Assembly: GCA_016715625.1 (NCBI GenBank)
Contig: JADJZU010000017.1
Coordinates: forward strand, 38,329-102,328
DNA: 64,000 nucleotides
Direction: 5' to 3'
Source of the DNA: Bacteroidota bacterium
GTDB lineage: Bacteria; Bacteroidota; Bacteroidia; Chitinophagales; LD1
Each line of letters opens with the position of its first letter. Position 1 is the stretch's first letter. The notes beneath the pieces are model-generated. The model was not told the origin of the DNA, did no database searches, and saw only the letters and a list, made by a program, of their open reading frames with translations. Position numbers and translations under genes: made by a program. This document shows positions 26,793 to 34,779 of this stretch, in pieces.

Positions 26793-27243
26793 ATTTTAAA
26801 GGCTTCTATTGTCAAAAATCAGAAAACCAACATTGCTAACATCCTGTATTAAATACTTTTAAAAAATTCAAATACTAAACAGCCATTATTAGGGCTGTGA
26901 ATTGTTGGATTAAAACAGATACCAAAAATTTTGAATTCACATTAACACACTTAAATCACCACCTATTACACATACCCTGTCAATTCAGAATATTGTACCA
27001 CACTGCTTTTTGAGGGTTTATTCACAACGTGTGGAAACCGGTGTTGACAGCCCCAAAGGGATAAATTTTAGCTAACATCCTGTTAATATACGTGTGGATT
27101 TCTCTGGATTTATACACCACAAAAAACAAACAAATCCTCATGTTTTAGTTTTTGATTTAAAGAGTTTAGAAAACAACATTTTTTACCACGGTTATCCACT
27201 GTTATTCACACCTTTATCCGCATAGCAGAAACACCGGGTAAAC
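26793..27243. other. Non-coding region with DnaA-box-like cluster (possible replication origin)
   Basis: This is a gene-free, AT-rich region between the TPR gene and nadD. Against the DnaA box TTATnCACA there are two full matches, 27018-27026 and 27202-27210 (both TTATTCACA). Single-mismatch boxes lie at 27110-27118 (TTATACACC), 27192-27200 (TTATCCACT) and 27214-27222 (TTATCCGCA), with weaker ones on the other strand at 27030-27038 and 27093-27101. Three boxes at 27192, 27202 and 27214 are in the same orientation at 10-12 bp spacing, about one helical turn. AT-rich sequence at 26840-26990 could serve as an unwinding element. Neighbours are not classic origin genes, so this remains a candidate. 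Confidence 0.35.
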
Positions 27244-27819
27244 TTACTTTCTGTATAGGCGGTTCTCGTTGACATAGTTCCATACTTTTTCCGGCAGAAA
27301 AAACTCCATGGAAACGCCATTTTTAATGTTTTGTCGGATAAATGTGGCTGATATGTCAATAAATGGAAAGTCTAAAATGGTTACGGTACGTTTTGTCTTT
27401 AGCGCATTAGCTTCAAAACCCCTGCGCTTATACACATATAAGTCGTGGTTATCCAGAATTTGTTGATAATGCTTCCACTTATGGAGCGATGCCAGATTGT
27501 CGCTGCCCATAATCAGCGAAAACTCGTGCTGCGGATATTTTTCTTTTAAATGTGTGAGGGTATCAATGGTATAACTTGGCTGCGGTAGCTTAAACTCAAT
27601 GTCCGATGCTTTAAGGTTGATGTTGTTCTCAATTGCCAGTTGAATCAGATGTAACCGGTCATATTCGCTGAGCAGCGAATCTTTCTGTTTAAAAGGATTT
27701 TGCGGACTTACCACCAACCATACTTTTTTCAGATCGGTGGTTTCGCAGATGTAGTTGGCCAACATCAGGTGACCATTGTGCACCGGATTAAAAGAACCAA
27801 AGAAGAGACCGATTTTCAT
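27244..27819 (-). CDS. nadD: Nicotinate-nucleotide adenylyltransferase
   Basis: This 191-residue enzyme transfers AMP from ATP to nicotinate mononucleotide in NAD synthesis. Motifs: GLFFGSFNPVHNGHLMLANY (nucleotide-binding GxFxPxHxGH) at residues 4-23, SLIMGSDNLASLHKW in the middle, and the C-terminal ISATFIRQNIKNG, the ISSTxIR-like signature. The length is normal for the family. The start at 27819 (MKIGLFFGSF) places the motif correctly. It follows corA by 6 bases on the same strand, so the two are probably cotranscribed. Confidence 0.93.
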   Translation of the reverse strand: MKIGLFFGSFNPVHNGHLMLANYICETTDLKKVWLVVSPQNPFKQKDSLLSEYDRLHLIQLAIENNINLKASDIEFKLPQPSYTIDTLTHLKEKYPQHEFSLIMGSDNLASLHKWKHYQQILDNHDLYVYKRRGFEANALKTKRTVTILDFPFIDISATFIRQNIKNGVSMEFFLPEKVWNYVNENRLYRK

Positions 27820-27825
27820 TTGTGA

Positions 27826-28845
27826 CTATTTCTGACTTCTGAAATCTTTTACCGAAAACCACTTTCGCCTGATGGCAAAGGTGGATAGCAGCAGCGCAAA
27901 AACCAGCATGCCAACGACTACCTCCCAAAAACCCCAGGGGTCGTTGGCGCGGGGTATGTTCACGAAGTTCATGCCGTATAGGCTGGCAATAAAAGTAAGT
28001 GGCAGCAACACAAAACTTACACTGGTCAGTGTTTTCATCACGTTGTTCATTTTGTGTGTTTGCAGCGAGTAATATAAATCCATCAGTGAGTTGAGCTGGT
28101 CGCTCAGAAAATCAAGTTCTTCCACGTTGCGGGTCATGTGGTCCTGCAGGTCGCGCAGGTAATATTTGTTGTCTGCTTCAAAATATTCAATCTCGTTGCG
28201 AATAAGATTGGTAATCAGGTCGCGCACCGGTACAATGTTTTTGCGCATATACATCACATCGCTTTTCAGTCGCTGGAGGGTCACCAGTTGTCCATCGTGC
28301 GGATTCCTAAAAATTTCCTGCTCCAGCCGCTCCACTCGTTCTTCTACACTTTCAATCACAAAAAAATAGTTATCGATAATTACATCTAGCAGGTAATACA
28401 ATAAGTAATCTTCTCCCTTTTTGCGTAGCGCACCGGTGTTGTTGAGTAGTTTATCGCCTATGTTCTTTTTAAATACCGAAAAGTCGGCTTCGCGAAAAGT
28501 CAGCAAAAAATTATCGCGCAATACCATGCTTACTTGTTGGTCCACTATTTCATCGTTAACCAATGCAAACATACGCAGCACCAAGTAGAGCGAGTCGTTA
28601 TAGTCTTCAATTTTGGCGCGCTGGTTTGGGTTTTGAATATCCTCCATTACCAGCGGATGTATGTCGAATAAGCCAGCAGTTTGTTGTAGTAGTTCTTTAT
28701 CTTCTATGCCCAGAATATTTATCCAGTTTACATGCGTGTGTGTGTTTTGTTTAGCGCATTCTTGCAGCGAGGCGTGCTCGTCATAAAAACACTCATCTTT
28801 GTTGTAGCGATAGAAATAGATTTTCGATTTGTTGGAAGTAGGCAC
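27826..28845 (-). CDS. corA: CorA family magnesium transporter
   Basis: This is a CorA-type divalent cation channel of about 339 residues when read from the GTG at 28845 (VPTSNKSKIYFYRYNKDE). The N-terminal cytoplasmic domain is rich in charged helices. The C-terminus has two membrane segments (VMKTLTSVSFVLLPLTFIASLY and FWEVVVGMLVFALLLSTFAI) joined by the ion-selectivity loop YGMNF (GMN motif). The frame stays open to 29115, but that extension overlaps the divergent methyltransferase gene and is unlike CorA, so a start near 28845 is preferred. No ATG lies near, so the exact start is uncertain. Only 51 bases separate it from the divergent gene. Confidence 0.88.
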   Translation of the reverse strand: MPTSNKSKIYFYRYNKDECFYDEHASLQECAKQNTHTHVNWINILGIEDKELLQQTAGLFDIHPLVMEDIQNPNQRAKIEDYNDSLYLVLRMFALVNDEIVDQQVSMVLRDNFLLTFREADFSVFKKNIGDKLLNNTGALRKKGEDYLLYYLLDVIIDNYFFVIESVEERVERLEQEIFRNPHDGQLVTLQRLKSDVMYMRKNIVPVRDLITNLIRNEIEYFEADNKYYLRDLQDHMTRNVEELDFLSDQLNSLMDLYYSLQTHKMNNVMKTLTSVSFVLLPLTFIASLYGMNFVNIPRANDPWGFWEVVVGMLVFALLLSTFAIRRKWFSVKDFRSQK

Positions 28846-28896
28846 AGAAACGTCAGATTTGCACGAAGTTGAAAAACTTATCCGAAAAACTGTAAA

Positions 28897-29700
28897 GTGG
28901 AAATCATTACCAGTACGGCTAATCCTAAAATCAAAAACATCAAGCGACTCGATAAAGCTTCGGAGCGCAAAGAACAAGGCCTGTTCGTGGCCGAAGGATT
29001 GCGCGAAGTGGTGCTTGCTGCACGTGCCGGTTATGAAATCGAAAGCCTTTTTATTTGTGAGGAATTGTTGCAACCATCTTCCGACTACCCATTGCAGGAA
29101 TGCCACGTGGCACATTTTGAATACCTTATTTCAAAACCGGTTTATGAGTCGGTGGCCTATCGCGATAGCACCGAAGGAATCATCGCTACGATTAAAATAA
29201 AACAAAAATCACTCTCCGAATTGCAGTTACCCGCTCATGCCTTGATGCTGGTGATAGAAGGAGTAGAAAAACCCGGTAACCTGGGAGCTATGCTGCGAAC
29301 GGCCGATGCTGCCGGGGCTGATGCGGTGGTGGTGTGCGACCCTCGCTGCGATATTTATAATCCGAATGTAATTCGTTCCAGCATTGGTACTGTGTTCACC
29401 AATACGGTTGTGGTGTGTGAATCAAAAGAAGCTATTACCTGGTTGAAACAACAAAAAATTAAAACGTTTGCAGCGGAGCTTTCAGCGGAGAAGTTTCACT
29501 ATGAACAGAACTATCTTCAGGCTACTGCGTTTGTCATGGGCACCGAAAGCAAAGGGCTTAGCAGCGAATGGATGAATGCTGCGGACGAAAGAATTAAAAT
29601 ACCCATGCTGGGTGAGATAGATAGTATGAACGTAAGTGTGAGTGCCGGTATATTATTATACGAAGCTGTGCGACAGCGCAAAACAGATTTGCTTAAATGA
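28897..29700 (+). CDS. TrmH/SpoU family RNA 2'-O-methyltransferase
   Basis: This 267-residue SPOUT RNA methyltransferase has an N-terminal substrate-binding region (NPKIKNIKRLDKASERKEQG, LFVAEGLREV) followed by the knotted catalytic domain. The three SpoU motifs are present: GVEKPGNLGAMLRTADAAG, FVMGTESKGLSSEW and IPMLGEIDSMNVSVSAGI. This points to 2'-O-methylation of a ribosomal or transfer RNA; the target position is not predictable here. The start is a GTG at 28897 (VEIITSTANPKIKN), which fits the family. It overlaps the next gene by 4 bases (ATGA), so the two are translationally coupled. Confidence 0.9.
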   Translation: MEIITSTANPKIKNIKRLDKASERKEQGLFVAEGLREVVLAARAGYEIESLFICEELLQPSSDYPLQECHVAHFEYLISKPVYESVAYRDSTEGIIATIKIKQKSLSELQLPAHALMLVIEGVEKPGNLGAMLRTADAAGADAVVVCDPRCDIYNPNVIRSSIGTVFTNTVVVCESKEAITWLKQQKIKTFAAELSAEKFHYEQNYLQATAFVMGTESKGLSSEWMNAADERIKIPMLGEIDSMNVSVSAGILLYEAVRQRKTDLLK

Positions 29701-30932
29701 GTACTCGTAAAAACGATGCTTATGCATCCTTGAAAGTAGCCGCCTTTCGTAACTTTCAGCTTTCTCGATTCTTGCTCACGTTTGCCATTCAGATGGCCGA
29801 AACCATCATTGCCTGGAAAGTTTACGAAGTCACCAATAGTAAACTGGCGCTGGGTATGTTGGGCCTCAGCGAGGCACTTCCATTTATTCTCACCTCTCTC
29901 TTTGGTGGTCATGCTGCCGATACCTTCAACCGCTATAAAATTGCAAGATGGACCATTCTGGGTATTACCATCTGTTTTGCGGTTATCGGGGTCTTGATGA
30001 GTAATGATGGACAGCTTATAGCACAATATGGGGCTACTCCAGTTTTTGTAATTATAGGAGTTACCGGAGTGGTACGTGGCTTTATGGCCCCTGCTTATCA
30101 GAGTATTTTTCCGCAATTGATACCGCGCGAACTCTATGCTAATGCCGCAACCTGGGGTAGCAATGCCTGGCAAACCGCAGCGGTGGCGGGTCCGGCATTC
30201 GGTGGTATCATTTATGGCTATGCCGGTGTCGAGCTATCATTTGGTTTAGCGGTGTTGTTGATGGTCGCCTCATTTTTTGTCTTTTTAAGAGTGCCTGTGC
30301 AAGCCACTCCACCCAAGGAAAAAAACGAATCCCTTTATCAATCGCTTACAGCTGGTTTGCGTTTCGTGTTTAACAAGCAGGAAATGCTGGGTGCCATTTC
30401 ACTTGATTTGTTCGCGGTGCTCTTTGGTGGAGCCGTTGCTTTGCTTCCGGTGTTTGCCAAAGATATTCTGCACACCGGACCGCAGGGTTTGGGTTTTCTG
30501 CGAGCAGCGCCCTTTTTTGGTAGTGTGGTAATGGGTGTTTTTCTGGCCTATAATCCACCTACTTTGCAAGCCGGAAGAAACCTGATGTGGGCGGTGCTGG
30601 GTTTCGGTTTGGCTACCATTGGATTTGCCCTTTCCGAAAATTATTTTCTTTCCATGCTCATGTTGTTTCTCACCGGAGTGTTTGATAATGTAAGTGTGGT
30701 GATTCGACAAACCATCGTGCAAACCATGACTCCTGACCACATGCGCGGTCGCGTAAGCAGCGTGAATCAGATATTCATTTCTTCCAGCAATGAGATTGGC
30801 GCTTTCGAAAGTGGGGTGATGGCCAACCTGATGGGCACGGTGCCTTCGGTGGTTTTCGGAGGAGTTATGACCCTGTTGGTGGTTGTGGTGATCTATAGCA
30901 GCGCGCCCAAACTGAGACGTTTGAAATTGTAG
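29697..30932 (+). CDS. Major facilitator superfamily transporter
   Basis: This 411-residue membrane protein has about 12 predicted transmembrane segments. An MFS-type loop is visible at GGHAADTFNRYKIARWT after the second helix, with a related loop near DHMRGRVSSVNQI. The overall form resembles the drug-efflux or enterobactin-exporter (EntS-like) branch. The substrate cannot be given. It starts at 29697 inside the end of the methyltransferase gene (ATGA overlap), so both are in one unit. Its stop abuts the stop of the convergent gene at 30933 with no intervening base. Confidence 0.85.
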   Translation: MSTRKNDAYASLKVAAFRNFQLSRFLLTFAIQMAETIIAWKVYEVTNSKLALGMLGLSEALPFILTSLFGGHAADTFNRYKIARWTILGITICFAVIGVLMSNDGQLIAQYGATPVFVIIGVTGVVRGFMAPAYQSIFPQLIPRELYANAATWGSNAWQTAAVAGPAFGGIIYGYAGVELSFGLAVLLMVASFFVFLRVPVQATPPKEKNESLYQSLTAGLRFVFNKQEMLGAISLDLFAVLFGGAVALLPVFAKDILHTGPQGLGFLRAAPFFGSVVMGVFLAYNPPTLQAGRNLMWAVLGFGLATIGFALSENYFLSMLMLFLTGVFDNVSVVIRQTIVQTMTPDHMRGRVSSVNQIFISSSNEIGAFESGVMANLMGTVPSVVFGGVMTLLVVVVIYSSAPKLRRLKL

Positions 30933-32315
30933 TTATTGTGTTAGTGCTTTTTTTAATAGCCCACCATATAACTTCATCAAGCCCTTTTGCACTTCATTCA
31001 TTTTTATTTCAAAATCTTTATTCGGCTTTTTTCCCTTTTTGATTTTGATAATATCGGCTATTACCTCAAAGGGTTTTCTGTATTCGGTAGTAATGCCATC
31101 CTGCGGTTTGGTATTCAGAAACCGTATGTTTTTTCGCAGCAACGATGCAGCTGCTTCTATATCGCCCGCCAGTAAATAATAAATGTTGTGTACTACACGT
31201 TGCAATACATCTCCCAGAAAATTGAACTTGGTTTTATCCCATTGCTGCCCGCGCTGTATAAAGTAACCGGCTCGCTTCATATCGCCCTTATACATATAGA
31301 GCACCGCATAGTTGCGCTCCACATCAAAATTGAATGGATCCTCCGGAGTCTTTTCAATTTTCGACAACAGGTGTTTGTTCATCATTCCTTCTGCCTCCTC
31401 ATAGGCACCGTTGATAATGGCAATAACCGAAAACATGAGCGGGTGATACACGTTGCGTGATAGTTGTACCTGATATTTCTTAAAAGCATCGCGATAGATT
31501 TGAAGCGCATCCGAAAAATGACTACCATGGCAATAGGCGTTTGCCAGCTTGGTTTCCACATATATTTTGTAATTCTCTCCCACGCGCTCGGCTCCGTGCT
31601 TGTATTCGCAAAGGCAATTTTGTAAGCTGCCCAGAAGGTTCGGAAAGTCGGAAGTGTAAAACTCATAGTAGGAAGCGCGACATAGTTGAAAGAAGAAATG
31701 GCACACGGCATATTTTTTCCCCTCCAGTTTTTTCTCCCACTTGTTTATTTCCTGAATAGTCCATGGCCCATACTCGGCAGCTTTACCATTGCTGGAGTAG
31801 TAAAAGATGGTGGAGAAGAGGTATTGCAGCCAGATTTCATATTGCTGCTCCTGCGTGGGTTTTCCGAGTGCGGCCAGATGTTTTTTTCCATAGTGTTCCG
31901 CCATTACTATTTTTCCATTGAGCACCGGCAGGCGTATACAGATGCCAAATACCAATCGATAAAACGCGGCTAGTTTCTTTCGGCTTCCTTTCAGCAGTTT
32001 TTTTTCGCGCAGCTTTACTTCGTGCAGCATCAGGCTTTTCAAGCCCTTTTCCCACAACAAGTAAAGCACCTGATGGTCACTGCCATCCGTAAGGGCGTTA
32101 TAGCATTTATCGAGTAACAGCGAGTTAGATTTGTCAAAGTGCGTTTTGCTAATCTTCAATTCGTGTTGTAGCTGTGTGTCGTTACAGGCATTTTGCACTA
32201 CTTGTCGCAGGGTGCTCTGCAGTACTTCACTTTCGCGCTGGGTCGTTTTCATTTTCCGGATTACCGACAACTCTTCCTCGCGCAGTGTTCTCAAAAAATC
32301 GGACAGCATACTCAT
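30933..32315 (-). CDS. Uncharacterised helical (TPR-like) cytoplasmic protein
   Basis: This is a protein of about 460 residues read from the ATG at 32315 (MSMLSDFLRTLREEELSVIRK); 32309 is an equally possible Met. No signal peptide or membrane segment. It is highly helical, rich in Lys, Leu and Tyr, with TPR-like pairs such as NYAVLYMYKGDMKRAGYFIQ and GDIEAAASLLRKNIRFL. It resembles large uncharacterised Bacteroidota proteins with an N-terminal LxxLRxEEL segment. Function unknown. The terminator of the gene upstream sits just before its start (32331-32360), so it has its own promoter. Confidence 0.7.
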   Translation of the reverse strand: MSMLSDFLRTLREEELSVIRKMKTTQRESEVLQSTLRQVVQNACNDTQLQHELKISKTHFDKSNSLLLDKCYNALTDGSDHQVLYLLWEKGLKSLMLHEVKLREKKLLKGSRKKLAAFYRLVFGICIRLPVLNGKIVMAEHYGKKHLAALGKPTQEQQYEIWLQYLFSTIFYYSSNGKAAEYGPWTIQEINKWEKKLEGKKYAVCHFFFQLCRASYYEFYTSDFPNLLGSLQNCLCEYKHGAERVGENYKIYVETKLANAYCHGSHFSDALQIYRDAFKKYQVQLSRNVYHPLMFSVIAIINGAYEEAEGMMNKHLLSKIEKTPEDPFNFDVERNYAVLYMYKGDMKRAGYFIQRGQQWDKTKFNFLGDVLQRVVHNIYYLLAGDIEAAASLLRKNIRFLNTKPQDGITTEYRKPFEVIADIIKIKKGKKPNKDFEIKMNEVQKGLMKLYGGLLKKALTQ

Positions 32316-32330
32316 GTAGTGAAAATAAAA

Positions 32331-32360
32331 AAGCCCCGCGCATCCAACCTCGCAGGGCTT
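32331..32360 (-). terminator. Rho-independent terminator
   Basis: AAGCCC...GGGCTT with an inner GCG/CGC pairing (one mismatch) gives a stem of about 10 bp. On the minus strand it is followed by TTTTTTATTTT. It ends the transcript of the small genes at 32390-32977. Confidence 0.7.
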
Positions 32361-32389
32361 AACTACCAAAGCAATGAACACACCAAAAT

Positions 32390-32587
32390 TTATGAGAGCT
32401 CGAAAGGAGATACTATTTGTCTTCGCATTATTTCTGTGCGTAGTTTTTTTAGCAAATCCGGCAATTGAATATTGTATTGAAAGGAGGTGCCGTAAATGGA
32501 GAACAGCTCTTCGTTGCTAAGTTGCTGCAGATAATCATTCACGGTCTTTTTAGGTGCTTGAATTCTGTTATAGGATAAGCTTTGCAT
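32390..32587 (-). CDS. Small uncharacterised protein
   Basis: A 65-residue protein (MQSLSYNRIQAPKKTVNDYL...) with mixed charge, predicted to be mostly helical and without a signal peptide. Its start codon lies 3 bases after the stop of the upstream gene (32591-32977), and a terminator follows 30 bases after its own stop, so it is a plausible second gene of a two-gene unit. No family recognised. Confidence 0.55.
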   Translation of the reverse strand: MQSLSYNRIQAPKKTVNDYLQQLSNEELFSIYGTSFQYNIQLPDLLKKLRTEIMRRQIVSPFELS

Positions 32588-32590
32588 GGT

Positions 32591-32977
32591 TTATCTTTTT
32601 GATGGTAAAATTTCCTGAACGAAAAGCACTTTCGTGGCGTATGTGTCGTGTGCCCCAAATGGAATCTGAAGTTGTATAGCACCGGCCCGGAGCGGAAGCG
32701 TGGTTCCAAATTTCTCCACCACGTTTAATTCATAGGGTGCGCGGTGCGGGTAGCTGAGCTCCTCGTGTAATTGTTGCAATATCTCACGACCCAGATCTCC
32801 GTTTTGTAAGAGTAATTGCCTGAACAACAGCGGAGATATCACAAATACAGCTTCTGTATAGCGCTCGTTCTGCGAAAGGAAGCCATACAGATGCACTTCA
32901 TTGTTTTGCTTTAGAATTACTTCGTTAACCAGAATTTCCTGTTCGGTCAGCTTATGACCCTGACGGTAAGTGTTCAT
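32591..32977 (-). CDS. Uncharacterised protein
   Basis: A protein of about 128 residues read from the ATG at 32977 (MNTYRQGHKLTEQEILVNE). An upstream in-frame Met at 33013 adds twelve residues of no obvious use. Mixed alpha-beta pattern, no signal peptide, with segments such as AVFVISPLLFRQLLLQNGD and RAGAIQLQIPFGAHD. Paired with the 65-residue gene that follows by 3 bases. I do not recognise a family. Confidence 0.6.
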   Translation of the reverse strand: MNTYRQGHKLTEQEILVNEVILKQNNEVHLYGFLSQNERYTEAVFVISPLLFRQLLLQNGDLGREILQQLHEELSYPHRAPYELNVVEKFGTTLPLRAGAIQLQIPFGAHDTYATKVLFVQEILPSKR

Positions 32978-33069
32978 TTTGTTGTCGTTTATGGAGCAAA
33001 TAAACGGCAGCACAACGCAATGGATTTGCGCAGCAAAAGAAAAGACAAATTTTTTTCTCGAGTATCTTG

Positions 33070-33704
33070 TTAAAGCTTGCGGGCTATGTTTAGGCCATCG
33101 CGCAGCGGTAGTATGTATTGGTGAACGCGCGCATCCTTGCTTACCTTTTCATTGTATTGATGAATGGCTTGTGTGTCTTTGTCTTTGACTTCGTTTACAA
33201 CCTTACCGCTCCAAAGCACATTATCGGCAATTATGTACCCGCCCGCCTTACCTTGTCAAATACCAAATCGTAGTAGGTGCAGTAGCTGTGTTTATCAGCA
33301 TCAATAAACACGATATCGAACTGCTCATCTATGGTTGGTATAATCCTTCGGGCATCGCCATATAGCCCGGTTATTTTAGATGATACACCGGCTAACTCAA
33401 AATATTTATCACACATGGGCTTCAGCTCTTCATTAATGTCAATCGTTATTAGTTTCCCGTCCGGTGTAAGACCTTGCGCAAGACAGATAGCCGAGTAGCC
33501 TGTAAAGGTGCCTATTTCAAGGATTCTTTTTGGTGCACACAGGTGCGAAATCATGGATAGAAATTGACCTTGTATGTTACCCGATAACATTTGCGGCATC
33601 TGTACTTTCAAATGTGTTTCCCTGGTCAGTTGCGCAAGCACCTCATCTTGCGGAGATGATTGAGCTTCTATATATCTTTCGATTTCTTCTGTCAGTAGAT
33701 GCAT
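33070..33704 (-). pseudogene. SAM-dependent O-methyltransferase, frameshifted near its end
   Basis: This is a class I SAM-dependent O-methyltransferase of the caffeoyl-CoA/catechol type. The intact frame covers 33231-33704 (157 residues): EEIERYIEAQSSP, the SAM motif ILEIGTFTGYSAICLAQGL, KLITIDIN, and FDIVFIDADKHSYCTYYDL with the metal-binding Asp. It then breaks at FDKVRRAGT. In the next frame down to 33070 the family's ending continues correctly: GYIIADNVLWSG, then LPLRDGLNIARKL. The expected joint is VRPGGYIIADN, so one C appears to be missing near 33246 in the run CGGGCGGG. It is either a sequence error or a very recent inactivation. It follows idi by one base. Confidence 0.85.
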
Positions 33705-33705
33705 A

Positions 33706-34239
33706 TTACAGGTTCGGGTGTTTTTTGAATTCTTCCAGAATGATTTTAAACCAGAAGGAATAGTTCTCGGGATGCTCCGCTATTTCGCCTTGGAGCGTTT
33801 CGGTATCCATCCACCGCACGGCAGCCACTTCATTTTTGTTGTAATCAAAATCATCATCAAATACACCTACAAAAACATGGTCCAGCTCGTGTTCTGTTAA
33901 GCCGCTGGCTTCATCGTGCGCCTTGTAAATAAATTGGAATACTTCGCGCAGCGGAGTTTTGATTCCCAACTCTTCAAACAATCTTCGCTCTGCTGCTGCT
34001 TGATAGCTTTCGCCCTGTCTGGGGTGACTACAACAAGTATTACTCCAGATGCCCGCCCAATGATATTTGGTGTGAGCCCTTTGTTGCACGAGTTGCTCGC
34101 CTTGGCTATTAAATAGAATAACGCTTATAGCACGGTGTAACAATCCCTTTTCGTGGGCTTCTTGTTTACCCATATAGCCCAGCACGGTATCCTGTTCGTC
34201 TACCAGCACTACTTGCTCTTCTTTATCTTTTTCCTTCAT
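33706..34239 (-). CDS. idi: Isopentenyl-diphosphate delta-isomerase, type I
   Basis: This 177-residue Nudix-fold enzyme interconverts isopentenyl and dimethylallyl diphosphate in isoprenoid synthesis. The active-site motif NTCCSHPRQGE (catalytic Cys) and the second motif LTEHELDHVF (catalytic Glu) are present, as is the Nudix-like RRLFEELGI. The length matches bacterial type I enzymes. The start at 34239 gives MKEKDKEEQVVLVDEQD. It lies in a same-strand run with gamma-carbonic anhydrase (18 bases upstream) and the O-methyltransferase (1 base downstream). Confidence 0.93.
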   Translation of the reverse strand: MKEKDKEEQVVLVDEQDTVLGYMGKQEAHEKGLLHRAISVILFNSQGEQLVQQRAHTKYHWAGIWSNTCCSHPRQGESYQAAAERRLFEELGIKTPLREVFQFIYKAHDEASGLTEHELDHVFVGVFDDDFDYNKNEVAAVRWMDTETLQGEIAEHPENYSFWFKIILEEFKKHPNL

Positions 34240-34257
34240 GTATATTTCTTACAATAC

Positions 34258-34770
34258 TTACTTAAACCATGATGCATACATCACATAGTTATTGCTGATG
34301 CGCTCTATCAAATCTTTAAACTTCTCTTTATCGGTTTCTTTCACTTTACGGGCGGGCACACCGGCATAAATACTTCCGGGTTCCACTACTGTATTTTCCA
34401 ATACAATAGCACCTGCCGCTATTATTGAGTTTTCGCCTATAACCGCATGGTCCATCACAATAGCACCCATCCCAATCAATACATTATCGTGCACTGTGCA
34501 GCCATGCACAATGGCGCGGTGTCCTATGCTAACATTATTGCCAATGTTTAGTGGCGCCTTTTGATAAGTGCAATGAAGTATGGCCCCATCCTGGACATTC
34601 ACTTTGTTGCCCATTTTTATGTAATGAACATCACCTCGCACTACACTTTGAAACCAGAAACTGCAATCATCGCCACACGTTACATCTCCAACTATCGTTG
34701 CGTTCTCTGCCACATAACAGTTGTTGCCCAATTTAGGATGAATGCCATTTACCGGTAGTATCAGCGACAT
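34258..34770 (-). CDS. Gamma-carbonic anhydrase family protein
   Basis: This 170-residue left-handed beta-helix protein is built of hexapeptide repeats (VAENATIVGDVTCGDDCSFWF, IGNNVSIGHRAIVHG, ENSIIAAGAIVLENTVV). The zinc-ligand histidines expected in the family are in DGAILHCTY, IGHRAIVHG and neighbouring turns. The length fits the YrdA/PaaY branch, which is often zinc-bound but not always active as carbonic anhydrase. The function is therefore probable rather than proven. It lies 9 bases after the lipoprotein gene and 18 bases before idi. Confidence 0.85.
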   Translation of the reverse strand: MSLILPVNGIHPKLGNNCYVAENATIVGDVTCGDDCSFWFQSVVRGDVHYIKMGNKVNVQDGAILHCTYQKAPLNIGNNVSIGHRAIVHGCTVHDNVLIGMGAIVMDHAVIGENSIIAAGAIVLENTVVEPGSIYAGVPARKVKETDKEKFKDLIERISNNYVMYASWFK

Positions 34771-34779
34771 AATGCAAGT

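Noticed and set aside
28846..29115. CorA frame extended to 29115
   Set aside because: It overlaps the well-supported SpoU gene on the other strand and the added residues are unlike CorA.
29100..29115. CCACGTGG palindrome inside the SpoU gene
   Set aside because: Short palindrome within coding sequence; flanks do not match parS.
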